From: Hirschia sp964352025
GTDB lineage: Bacteria; Pseudomonadota; Alphaproteobacteria; Caulobacterales; Hyphomonadaceae
Direction: 5' to 3'
Length of the DNA: 64,000 bases
NCBI GenBank assembly: GCA_964352025.1
Contig: CAYGPZ010000004.1
Location: 62,001-126,000 of the forward strand
Notes under the pieces: generated by a model
Databases searched by the model: none
Told to the model about the DNA's origin: nothing
What the model saw: only the letters and a program-made list of their open reading frames with translations
Program-made: the position numbers and the translations under genes
In this document: piece by piece, positions 8,863-17,046 of the stretch
Layout: every line of letters starts with the position of its first letter
How positions within the stretch are numbered: the first letter of the stretch is position 1

Positions 8863-9965
8863 GCATCAAACGTCAAAACCGGTTTTATAACTTTGTGAGC
8901 ACGCACATCACTCAAAGCTTTGTTTATGTCTTCAAACGGATATGTCGTGATAAATTCGTCGTAGGGCATCGTGCCGTCCAAGTGTAAATCCACTAATTCC
9001 GGAATAAACACATCGGGCACGCTATCCCCTTCAATAATCCCAATTAGGTTTGTATTCATGAAATGTATCCCACCAGGATGAGGAATAGGTTCACCAAACA
9101 CGCCTGGGGCTACGAAAATACCGCAACTTCCTTTGGGACGTAAACACAGCACTGCAGCATGAAAAATATCGACATTACCAGTGCCCTCTAAAGAGTAGTG
9201 TGCTCCGCCCCCAGTTAGGGACTTTATCTTTTCAACTAAGTCCGCGTCTTTTCCTGATATTATATGTTCCGCCCCAAATTTTTTGGCTAGGGCTAAGCGG
9301 TCCTGATCCAAGTCAACTGCGATTATTGGGGATGCTCCAACATGTTTTGCAGCCATGACAGCCGAAAGACCAACTGCACCTACCCCAAAGACGACAACAG
9401 ATTCCTCTTTTTCACATTCTAGAGAATTCAGAATTGCGCCCGCTCCGGTCTGGATACCACAGCCCAATGGAGCAGCATGTTCAAAGCTCAAAGCATCTGG
9501 AATACGTACGATATTATTACTTTGCACCAGTGCATAATCTGCGAAACCAGATTGCTGAAAAAAAGCAGAAAATACAGGCTCATCATAATCTTGTTTTAAC
9601 GTGGCTTCGCCATTTGGACGTACACCTGCGAAATTCATGTCCATATGATCTATACAATAGGCTGGGCTACCTTTGCGACAGGTAGAGCACGTCCCGCAGG
9701 AGCCAAAAGTAGCGACAACTCTGTCACCAAGTTTTACGTTAGTAACATTGGATCCTATTTGAACGACTTCACCCGCTGTTTCGTGCCCCAATACCATTGG
9801 TCTTGGCATAAATTCAGAGATTGAGAGGTCAGTATGACAAATACCAACGGCTCTGACCTTGATAACAACCTCATCTGGCCCAGGATCACCTAAAGTTAGT
9901 GTTTTAAATTCGCAGTATTTACCGCTGTCTTTAGTGAATGCTGCGACGCGGACAGAACGAGACAT
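8859..9965 (-). CDS. Zinc-dependent alcohol dehydrogenase (aryl-alcohol type)
   Basis: A 368-residue medium-chain dehydrogenase. The catalytic zinc ligands Cys43 and His61-Glu62 (GHE) and Cys169 are present; the structural zinc cysteines are Cys90, Cys93, Cys96 and Cys104. The NAD-binding turn GVGAVG is at 194-199, followed by an acidic residue (AVDLD) that favours NAD over NADP. The pattern is closest to benzyl-alcohol/aryl-alcohol dehydrogenases and class III enzymes. It starts three bases after the stop of the upstream aldehyde dehydrogenase, so the pair would oxidise alcohol to aldehyde to acid. The actual alcohol is unknown. Confidence 0.93.
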   Translation of the reverse strand: MSRSVRVAAFTKDSGKYCEFKTLTLGDPGPDEVVIKVRAVGICHTDLSISEFMPRPMVLGHETAGEVVQIGSNVTNVKLGDRVVATFGSCGTCSTCRKGSPAYCIDHMDMNFAGVRPNGEATLKQDYDEPVFSAFFQQSGFADYALVQSNNIVRIPDALSFEHAAPLGCGIQTGAGAILNSLECEKEESVVVFGVGAVGLSAVMAAKHVGASPIIAVDLDQDRLALAKKFGAEHIISGKDADLVEKIKSLTGGGAHYSLEGTGNVDIFHAAVLCLRPKGSCGIFVAPGVFGEPIPHPGGIHFMNTNLIGIIEGDSVPDVFIPELVDLHLDGTMPYDEFITTYPFEDINKALSDVRAHKVIKPVLTFDA

Positions 9966-9968
9966 ACT

Positions 9969-11483
9969 CTAAATTACCGCGCAGATAGTTTTGGTTTCTA
10001 GGTAATTTTCGACGGCCTGATGACCACTATCTCTGCCCCAACCTGATTGTTTCATTCCGCCTATTGGAAGGCTCGCATCATACATCAGATGGCAATTTAT
10101 CCATACCGTTCCTGCACGAACATCTTCGGCCATTCGGTGCGCTGTAGATAAGCTTTCAGTCCAGACACTGGCAGCTAGTCCATAATCTGAATCATTAGCA
10201 AGTTCTGTTACTTCATCGATTTCATCAAATGATGTAACAACCACGACAGGCCCAAATACTTCTTCTTTCACGATTTCCATATCAGAAGTAACGTTACTAA
10301 TGACAGTTGGTTTCATAAAGCATGAATTTTCGCTCAAACGTTCACCACCGGTTTCCACTTTAGCACCTGCGCGTTTCGCGCGATCTACAAATCCAGCTAC
10401 TCTTTCGGCATGACGTGCACTCACTAGCGGTCCCATCTGCGTAGATTGATCTAGCCCATGTCCAAGCTGGACACCTTCAGCTGCAGCGGTCAATCCAGAT
10501 ACAACTTTATCATACACTGAAGAATGAGCATATACGCGAGATCCTGCGACACAGACTTGTCCACCATTGAACAAAATAGCGTTTGCAGCACCGGGAATAG
10601 CTAAATCTAAATCAGCATCGTCCATTATTATTACAGGTGATTTTCCACCTAATTCCAACGACACTTTTTTTAGATTGCCCTTTGCGGCTTCGAGAATAGA
10701 TCGCCCCGTCGCTGTAGAACCTGTGAAGGTAACCTTATCGATACCTTCATGGCTCGCCAATGCAGCCCCTGCACCTGAGCCCAACCCTGTAACAATGTTC
10801 AGCACGCCAGCAGGCAACCCCGCTTCAATCATCAACTCACCTAAACGGATTGCCGTTAAAGATGTATCTTCCGCTGGCTTTAAAACGACGGTGCAACCTG
10901 CGGCTAATGCCGGAGCCAATTTCATTGCAGTAAGGACGAGTGGCGAATTCCAAGGCACGATCGCAGCAACTACACCGACTGGCTCTTTGCGCGTATAAGC
11001 GTGGACACGTTTTCCCTCAGGCTGGTAATTTATAGATGTCGGAATTGTTGCACCTTCAATTTTGGTCGTTTGCCCTGCAAAATACCTAAACTGCTCGGCT
11101 GCACCTGGAATTTCAGCCCATCGGCCTACAAAAAGCGGCTTACCTTGATCTAAGGTTTCTAATTCCGCCAACTCATCAATGTTTGCATCAATGAGATCAC
11201 CTATTTTCCAAAGAATTTTACTACGTTCGGATGGAGTTAAAGAGGTCCAAGCACTGTCTGTTAAAGCCTTGCGCGCTGCAGCAACCGCTTTATCAACGTC
11301 AGCAGTCTCACCAAGGGATAAAGTAGCCAAGACCTCACCTGTTGCTGGGTCAATGCTTTCAAAGTTTTTCCCGGAGGATGCTGGCTGCCAATTTTCACCT
11401 ATTAACAATCGCTTAGATGATGCATTTAAAAATGCTTTAGCAGCTTGTCCTGGTTCAATAACTACATTTTCGGTCATGGTCAT
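9969..11483 (-). CDS. Aldehyde dehydrogenase (paralogue of the 1886 gene)
   Basis: A 504-residue ALDH. PWNSP (167-171), FTGSTATG (near 243-250), Glu277 in LELGGKSP and nucleophile Cys311 in GGQVC give a complete active site. ATG at 11483 has GGAG five bases upstream; a second ATG two codons on is less well placed. It forms an operon with the alcohol dehydrogenase (TAG, three bases, ATG) and is divergent from the flavoprotein at 11625. It resembles the 1886-3367 ALDH across its whole length (shared LKPAEDTSLTA, LELGGKSP and SGWGR), so the two are paralogues, probably for different aldehydes of one route. Confidence 0.95.
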   Translation of the reverse strand: MTMTENVVIEPGQAAKAFLNASSKRLLIGENWQPASSGKNFESIDPATGEVLATLSLGETADVDKAVAAARKALTDSAWTSLTPSERSKILWKIGDLIDANIDELAELETLDQGKPLFVGRWAEIPGAAEQFRYFAGQTTKIEGATIPTSINYQPEGKRVHAYTRKEPVGVVAAIVPWNSPLVLTAMKLAPALAAGCTVVLKPAEDTSLTAIRLGELMIEAGLPAGVLNIVTGLGSGAGAALASHEGIDKVTFTGSTATGRSILEAAKGNLKKVSLELGGKSPVIIMDDADLDLAIPGAANAILFNGGQVCVAGSRVYAHSSVYDKVVSGLTAAAEGVQLGHGLDQSTQMGPLVSARHAERVAGFVDRAKRAGAKVETGGERLSENSCFMKPTVISNVTSDMEIVKEEVFGPVVVVTSFDEIDEVTELANDSDYGLAASVWTESLSTAHRMAEDVRAGTVWINCHLMYDASLPIGGMKQSGWGRDSGHQAVENYLETKTICAVI

Positions 11484-11624
11484 TGCACTCCATCCTTAAA
11501 GAATATTTCTCTCTTTTATATCTCAGAGGCTGGAGAATAAGTCTTTTGAGCGAGCAATAGTCACTACTCGATCAAAACCCAAAACCTCATTGTCCATATT
11601 ACCTCATCTGGGCAAATAAGAGAA

Positions 11625-13037
11625 ATGACCCATATAGATTATAATGGCCCTGCAACATTCGATATTCATTACCCTGTCGTCATCGTCGGCGGAGGCGGTT
11701 GCGGGTTGTGTGCAGCTCTAGCTGTTCGCGATGCTGGACTGGATGTTCTTATATTAGAGCGTGACTCGTCCTTGATGGGGACGACAGCAATGTCGACTGG
11801 GCTAATTCCAGCTGCTGGAACCCCAGAGCAAACCGCAAATGGCATCGACGATAGCCCAACACGTTTTGCGGACGATATTCGGTCAAAAACCAATGGGCAA
11901 ATTGATGACGCGGTTGTTTCCAAGCTTGCAGAAACCTCTGCCGAAACTGTTGCATGGCTGCGAGATGTTCATAGCGTAAATTTAGACCTGCTAGACGGCT
12001 TCCTCTATCCCGGTCACTCTGCGATGCGTATGTATGGCATGCCTAACCGCTCAGGTGGCGAGCTTATGGCAGCACTGGAAAGTGCAGCAGAAAAAGCTGA
12101 TGTGGACATTCTAACCGATGCCCTTGCCGATACTTTATACGTTGGATCAGATGATCGTATTCGTGGGATAAAATTCATTCGTCCTGACGGAGAAAGTGAA
12201 GTCATAGGGTGCGGCGCACTCATTCTCGCATCCTGTGGTTTTGCAGGTGAGCCAACGCTTGTAGAGAAATATATCCCAGAGATGTCGAAAGGTGTGTTTC
12301 ACGGCCACCCTGGAAACAAAGGCCACGCCATTAAATGGGGTGACGCACTCGGTGCAAAGCTAGACGATATGAGTGCTTATCAAGGTCATGGCGGTCTAGC
12401 CTATGGGCACGGTATCCCGATTTTATGGCCACTCATTATGGAAGGTGGTTTTCAAGTTAATTGTGAAGGACAGCGTTTTTCAGATGAAACGCAGGGCTAC
12501 TCAGAACAGGCCGTCAAAATCCTTGCTCAACCCGATAGTGTAGCATGGAGCATTTTTGACGAAACGCGTCATGAACTCATGCTGAAATTTGATGACTATC
12601 AAGAAGCTATTAAAGCTGGTGCCATCAAATCAGCATCAACTATCAATGAGCTTGCTGACCTATTAGGATTACCTCGTGAAGCCCTGTCTACGACAATTAA
12701 AGAAGCCGAAAATAGCGCAATTGGCGACCATGTTGATAAATTTGGTCGAAACTTTTCTGGGAAAGAACCTCTTACGGCTCCCTACTACGCAGCAAAAGTA
12801 ACCGGAGCCTTATTCCACACTCAAGGTGGATTAGCGATTGACGAAAACGCACGAGTATTGCGGGAAGACAAAACTCATTTCCCTAACCTTTTTGCAGGCG
12901 GCGGTGCTGCGCGTGGGATATCAGGACCAGGTGCAAGCGGCTATATCGCTGGAAATGGTCTTTTGACCGCCACTAGTCTTGGAAAGTTGGCGGGTAGAAA
13001 TGCAGCCCAACTTATTCAGCTCAGCGAACGCGAATAA
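11625..13037 (+). CDS. FAD-dependent dehydrogenase (flavocytochrome c / 3-ketosteroid-dehydrogenase-like)
   Basis: A 470-residue flavoprotein of the fumarate-reductase/succinate-dehydrogenase flavoprotein superfamily. It opens with a short leader and a Rossmann turn VVIVGGGGCG (19-27), continues with ILERDSSLMGTTAMSTG where FAD phosphates bind, and ends with the typical FAGGGAARGISGPGASGYIAGNG segment. This group catalyses alpha,beta-desaturation or reduction of a C=C bond (fumarate reductase, 3-ketosteroid-1-dehydrogenase, urocanate reductase). No heme-binding CXXCH or export signal is visible, so it should be cytoplasmic. The ribosome site before ATG 11625 is weak (AAGAGA). A hairpin at 13056-13091 separates it from the next gene. 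Confidence 0.88.
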   Translation: MTHIDYNGPATFDIHYPVVIVGGGGCGLCAALAVRDAGLDVLILERDSSLMGTTAMSTGLIPAAGTPEQTANGIDDSPTRFADDIRSKTNGQIDDAVVSKLAETSAETVAWLRDVHSVNLDLLDGFLYPGHSAMRMYGMPNRSGGELMAALESAAEKADVDILTDALADTLYVGSDDRIRGIKFIRPDGESEVIGCGALILASCGFAGEPTLVEKYIPEMSKGVFHGHPGNKGHAIKWGDALGAKLDDMSAYQGHGGLAYGHGIPILWPLIMEGGFQVNCEGQRFSDETQGYSEQAVKILAQPDSVAWSIFDETRHELMLKFDDYQEAIKAGAIKSASTINELADLLGLPREALSTTIKEAENSAIGDHVDKFGRNFSGKEPLTAPYYAAKVTGALFHTQGGLAIDENARVLREDKTHFPNLFAGGGAARGISGPGASGYIAGNGLLTATSLGKLAGRNAAQLIQLSERE

Positions 13038-13055
13038 CCGCCTTACGATTAATTC

Positions 13056-13091
13056 AGCGCTTCACTAGGACAGGTCCAAGCACGAAGCGCT
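13056..13091 (+). terminator. Stem-loop between 13037 and 13155
   Basis: AGCGCTTC (13056-13063) pairs perfectly with GAAGCGCT (13084-13091) around a 20-base loop. Only a short AGTTTAAG follows, so termination would be weak; it could be an attenuator or an mRNA-stabilising hairpin between the two flavoprotein genes. Confidence 0.4.
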
Positions 13092-13178
13092 AGTTTAAGA
13101 AAAATGCATCCGACAAGTTGATACCTAGAACTCACTAAGTCTGATATTTTAATAATGCTCAGCGATGAGGTGAACAAC

Positions 13179-14441
13179 GTGAAAAAAGACAATATAAAAG
13201 AGGAAATAAACTCCGCTTCACCTACAACGGATCATCCTGTTATTATAGCAGGAGCTGGTCCGGTGGGTTGCACAAGCGCTTTATATTTAGCTCAGCAAGG
13301 TATTCCTGTAACATTACTAGAAGCAGGATTAGATCTTCCAGTGGATCTTAGAGCATCCACTTTTCATCCTCCTACCCTCGATCTTCTTGACACTTTGGGT
13401 GTAACTGAAAACTTAATCCCCCAAGGTCTCATTGTACACGATTACCAATATCGCGATCGACGTTCTGGCGAAGTAGCAAAATTCAAGTTGGCGGATTTAG
13501 GGGACGAAACCAACCACCCTTACCGACTTCAATGTGAACAATTCAAAATGACCAGAACCGTTCTGGAAATGCTAAAAGAATATCCACATGCCAACGTATT
13601 TATGGGCAACCGCGTGCAGGGTTTTGACGTCGCAGCTAACCACGTCGATGTCGTCAGCTTTGACGGCGAGAAAGAATGCAAACGACGTGGATCTTACCTT
13701 ATCGGTGCAGACGGATCTAACAGCACAGTACGTCAGAGCGCCGGCGTTCTATTCAATGGCATGACCTATCCCGAAAGATTCCTAGTCGTCTCGACTAAGT
13801 TTCCATTCGAAGACCACTTTGATGATTTAAGTTGGGTAAATTATGTATCCGATCCCGATGAATGGTGTGTTCTACTAAAAACCGTCGAATTATGGCGTGT
13901 CTTGATACCGACTAAAATAGAAGCTTCTCCCGAGGAGTTACTATCAGACACCTATATTGAAGATAGGTTGCAGCGCTTAACCCCTCAGAATAAAAAATAC
14001 GACGTGCACCACAGAACTCTGTACAAAGTGCACCAACGTGTCGCAGAAACTTACTATCCAAATAAGCGTGTAGTATTAGCTGGTGACGCTGCCCATATTA
14101 ATAACCCCCTGGGTGGGATGGGGATGAATGGCGGTCTTCATGACGCTTTCAACCTCTGTGAAAGACTTGTAAGAATCATAAAAGGAAAAGCCGACGCTGA
14201 TTATGAACTCTCTCTCTACGACAAACAACGTAGAGGAATTTGTGTCGATTTCATTCAAGCTCACACCAAAAGAAATAAAAAGCTTATGGAATCCGCTGAC
14301 AAAAACATTCAGGAAGCACGCCAGAAGGAATTCATGAAAGCTGCTTCTGATAAAAGTTTGTCGAAACAATTCTTGATGCGTTCATCAATGGTAGATTGCC
14401 TTCGCGATTCATACAAAATTTCAGCAGAAGAAGATGCCTAA
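13179..14441 (+). CDS. Group A FAD-dependent aromatic monooxygenase
   Basis: A 420-residue flavin hydroxylase. The dinucleotide fold GAGPVG (25-30), the DG motif YLIGADGSNSTVRQ and the GD motif LAGDAAHINNPLGGMGMNGG are all present, as in p-hydroxybenzoate, 3-(3-hydroxyphenyl)propionate and 6-hydroxynicotinate hydroxylases. It would use NAD(P)H and O2 to hydroxylate an aromatic or heteroaromatic ring. I start at GTG 13179, which has GAGG eight bases upstream; an in-frame ATG at 13155 would add eight residues but has no ribosome site. The stop overlaps the next gene's ATG by one base, so the two are coupled. Confidence 0.9.
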   Translation: MKKDNIKEEINSASPTTDHPVIIAGAGPVGCTSALYLAQQGIPVTLLEAGLDLPVDLRASTFHPPTLDLLDTLGVTENLIPQGLIVHDYQYRDRRSGEVAKFKLADLGDETNHPYRLQCEQFKMTRTVLEMLKEYPHANVFMGNRVQGFDVAANHVDVVSFDGEKECKRRGSYLIGADGSNSTVRQSAGVLFNGMTYPERFLVVSTKFPFEDHFDDLSWVNYVSDPDEWCVLLKTVELWRVLIPTKIEASPEELLSDTYIEDRLQRLTPQNKKYDVHHRTLYKVHQRVAETYYPNKRVVLAGDAAHINNPLGGMGMNGGLHDAFNLCERLVRIIKGKADADYELSLYDKQRRGICVDFIQAHTKRNKKLMESADKNIQEARQKEFMKAASDKSLSKQFLMRSSMVDCLRDSYKISAEEDA

Positions 14442-15196
14442 TGACCGATTCACTGGGGTATCGAATGAAATTTGGCGTCATCGCGCCGTCAACCAACACA
14501 AGCGTAGAACCCGAATATGCGATAATGCAGCCTCCGGGAATTACTAATCATTTCTGCCGTATTGCTATTCCAGATACCAAAGTAACTGACGATGCCAGTT
14601 TTGAGGTAATGCTCAATAATATTAGAGCGGCAACAATGGAATCCATTGACGTCGTGACTTCATGTGACCCTGGTTACATAATTATGGGCATGTCGGCGGA
14701 AACCTTTTGGGATGGGGCCGACAGAGCCGATGATTTGCTTAAAGAAGTTGAAGCACGCGCTGGAAGACGCGTCGCAATGGGATCGCATGCATGCCAAGCT
14801 GCTCTGGATGCGTATAAATCAGAAAAACAAATAAAGCGAATTGGTATCCTCACGCCCTACATGCCTGTCGGAGATACTAACGTAAAAAAGTTCTTCACTG
14901 ACATTGGCTATGAAGTAACAAATATAATCGGATTAAAAAGTCCAAGTCCGATGATGATTGCGCATGAAAGTCCCTCAACATTGCGCCAGGCAATAAAAAA
15001 GCTAAATGAAGACTCACCCGACGCGATTGTTCAGTGTGGAACTAATCTCGCCTGTATGGCCGTCGCCGCAGAAGCCGAACGATGGTTAGAAAAGCCAGTC
15101 ATTGCAATTAACGCAGCAACTTACTGGTACGCATTGCGTCAGAACAACTTTCAAGACAAAATCTACGGTTGCGGCCGCTTGCTTGAGAACTGGTAA
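14441..15196 (+). CDS. Arylmalonate decarboxylase / maleate isomerase / Asp-Glu racemase-fold enzyme
   Basis: A 251-residue racemase-superfamily protein. The opening FGVIAPSTNTSVEPEY and the C-terminal YGCGRLLENW are typical of maleate cis-trans isomerases and arylmalonate decarboxylases. The C-terminal catalytic cysteine is present (Cys199 in VQCGTNL). At the N-terminal catalytic position the sequence reads GMSAETFW (83-90) with no cysteine, as in arylmalonate decarboxylase, so simple two-cysteine isomerase chemistry is doubtful. I start at ATG 14441, which overlaps the stop of the hydroxylase gene (TAATG) and follows AAGAAGA. Context suggests it acts on the dicarboxylate produced by the ring-opening steps. 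Confidence 0.87.
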   Translation: MTDSLGYRMKFGVIAPSTNTSVEPEYAIMQPPGITNHFCRIAIPDTKVTDDASFEVMLNNIRAATMESIDVVTSCDPGYIIMGMSAETFWDGADRADDLLKEVEARAGRRVAMGSHACQAALDAYKSEKQIKRIGILTPYMPVGDTNVKKFFTDIGYEVTNIIGLKSPSPMMIAHESPSTLRQAIKKLNEDSPDAIVQCGTNLACMAVAAEAERWLEKPVIAINAATYWYALRQNNFQDKIYGCGRLLENW

Positions 15197-15225
15197 CTGC
15201 AATTCTAGAATAAAAGGATGTTTTG

Positions 15226-16143
15226 ATGAAATACCCGTATGTACCTCTTCCAAAACGTAAGCCCCTTCGCTGGCCCAATGGTAAGCGCGTAGCAGTTATA
15301 ATTACATTCAACTTGGAAACGTGGGATCTCGTGAAGGACACGGATCAGCCATACTATGCTGGTGGCCCACCTATTCTTCCCAATGTATTGCCTGGAAATA
15401 TTCCTGATTACCCCAACTATACATGGCGCGAATACGGTCAAAGAGTCGGCATTTGGCGAATGTTCGATGCAATGGACAAGTTTGACGTTAAACCATCCTG
15501 TACAACGAATGCAGTCACCATAGAGCGTCGCACTGAAATGATTGATGCGGCAATAGAACGTGATTGCGAAATTCTCGGCCACAACTACGAACAAGGCGAA
15601 TTGCTTACTGATTTCGCAGATCAACCCGATAAAGAACGCGAAATCATCTTACGTACACTAAAAGCCTATGAAAACTATGTCGGCCGCAAAGCAAAAGGCT
15701 GGCTATCATCGTCTCTCAGAGGCACTTTAAACACCGCCTCAGTTCTCGCTGAACAAGGATGCACGTTTTATTGTGATATCATGAATGACGATCAACCATT
15801 CATGATAAATACTGATAACGGACCAATAGTTAGCATCCCCTACACTAATGAAATCAATGACTTCACTTTGGTTACACGGCGTGGACATACTACGGACGAA
15901 GTAAGCGCAATCTATCGTGAAGAGCTTAAAGTCCTTTACGAAGAAGGTGAACAAACAGGCCGTATTATGAATATCGGTTTGCACCCACACGTCTCTGGCC
16001 GTGCTTATAGGAACAGATCACTTATTGAGTTTCTCGAATATGCAAAAACACTAGATGACGTTTGGTGGACGACCAGAGAAGAGATCGCTGCTTGGTATCT
16101 AGATAATCACGAGAGCCATTTCAGCGGACAAATCGATAGCTAG
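15226..16143 (+). CDS. NodB-fold polysaccharide deacetylase family hydrolase (PuuE-like)
   Basis: A 305-residue cytoplasmic protein (no signal peptide) of the carbohydrate esterase 4/NodB fold. It shows VAVIITFNLETW, CTTNAVTIERR, EILGHNYEQGE, a GWLSSSLRGT segment and a late LHPHVSG motif. This pattern is that of the allantoinase-like PuuE branch, which hydrolyses cyclic amides or ureides, rather than of exported chitin or peptidoglycan deacetylases. ATG at 15226 has AAGGA seven bases upstream. It is the last gene of the 13179-16143 operon, 29 bp behind the racemase-fold gene. A C-N bond hydrolase in this position supports an N-containing substrate for the island. Confidence 0.85.
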   Translation: MKYPYVPLPKRKPLRWPNGKRVAVIITFNLETWDLVKDTDQPYYAGGPPILPNVLPGNIPDYPNYTWREYGQRVGIWRMFDAMDKFDVKPSCTTNAVTIERRTEMIDAAIERDCEILGHNYEQGELLTDFADQPDKEREIILRTLKAYENYVGRKAKGWLSSSLRGTLNTASVLAEQGCTFYCDIMNDDQPFMINTDNGPIVSIPYTNEINDFTLVTRRGHTTDEVSAIYREELKVLYEEGEQTGRIMNIGLHPHVSGRAYRNRSLIEFLEYAKTLDDVWWTTREEIAAWYLDNHESHFSGQIDS

Positions 16144-16148
16144 AAAAT

Positions 16149-16967
16149 CTAATTGTCGTCAAAATTTTCAGGCCGAAATAATTTCATTTCGGTCAGATCT
16201 TTGTTGATGTTTGCTTGGGTTTCTAGGAGTAAATCCCCAAACGTATCGAAGGCCTTTGCCACGCGCATACTTGTAGAAAAGAATATAAGCGCCATCGTTC
16301 CAACCAGCTCTTTATCTCTGTGCAAGGGCATCGCAATACTAGATGTCTTTCCAGGATTTTTAGTGTGTGGATTTTTAATATATGTGGCGTAGTGATCCTT
16401 ACGGATTTCAGCAAAGAAACTATCTTCGTTGTTACTAATCATCCTGTAGATCATATTATCTTCATCTGGAACTTCTAGCTGGTCAATGATTTCATGACGC
16501 TTTTCAGGCTCCATGTACGCCAGATACGCTAGCCCTGAAGCACAAGATAAAATCGGCAGTGAATACCCAGGATGATATTCTGAAAACGTCAATGTCGTTA
16601 ACGCATGAGTTGAGTCTTGTATAACCATGTAAGGTCCAACACGGGACGCGAGGGAAATAGGCCATCTCACCTCTTCGGTCAGCTTTTCAATATGCCTACG
16701 TGCAATTGCCACAAGTCTAGAGCGTTGATGATAGCCACAACTTAAAGACTGAGACAGCGCAGTTGGTCGATAGTATTTCCTAGATTTTTCACGTTCGATA
16801 ACACCTTCCGACACCAACGTAAGAACCACTCTGCAGGTTGTTGGGTATGGAAGTTTAACTTCTTTTGATATTTGCGTCATTGTTAACGCACCGTGTCTGT
16901 TTATGGCTTGCAATACGTGCAGTGCGCGAGACACAGATCTGATGGGCGGCTCAGTCAACTCAGGCAA
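16149..16967 (-). CDS. IclR-family transcriptional regulator
   Basis: A 272-residue regulator with an N-terminal winged helix (about residues 8-70: SVSRALHVLQAINRHG...MTQISKEVKLPYPTTCRVV) and a C-terminal effector-binding domain (YLAYMEP, TSSIAMPLHRD). The start is TTG at 16967 with AAGGAA seven bases upstream; the next in-frame choices are poorer. It ends six bases after the convergent PuuE-like gene. IclR proteins often control aromatic-acid catabolism, so it is the likely regulator of the island. A near-palindrome sits just upstream (16980-16995). Confidence 0.92.
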   Translation of the reverse strand: MPELTEPPIRSVSRALHVLQAINRHGALTMTQISKEVKLPYPTTCRVVLTLVSEGVIEREKSRKYYRPTALSQSLSCGYHQRSRLVAIARRHIEKLTEEVRWPISLASRVGPYMVIQDSTHALTTLTFSEYHPGYSLPILSCASGLAYLAYMEPEKRHEIIDQLEVPDEDNMIYRMISNNEDSFFAEIRKDHYATYIKNPHTKNPGKTSSIAMPLHRDKELVGTMALIFFSTSMRVAKAFDTFGDLLLETQANINKDLTEMKLFRPENFDDN

Positions 16968-16979
16968 TTCAAAATTCCT

Positions 16980-16995
16980 TGTATGTCGAAATACA
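16980..16995. promoter_or_regulatory. Candidate IclR operator
   Basis: TGTAT (16980-16984) and ATACA (16991-16995) form an inverted repeat with a six-base spacer, 13 bases upstream of the regulator's TTG start. IclR proteins commonly repress themselves from such sites. The match is short. Confidence 0.25.
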
Positions 16996-17046
16996 CAACT
17001 CTAAATCTAATTGTGCCCAAGTAAATATATCATTTATTGATAGGCC

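Noticed and set aside
10567..10998. A 143-codon plus-strand frame inside the aldehyde dehydrogenase gene
   Set aside because: It is the exact antisense of the conserved ALDH core; its residue content mirrors that gene.
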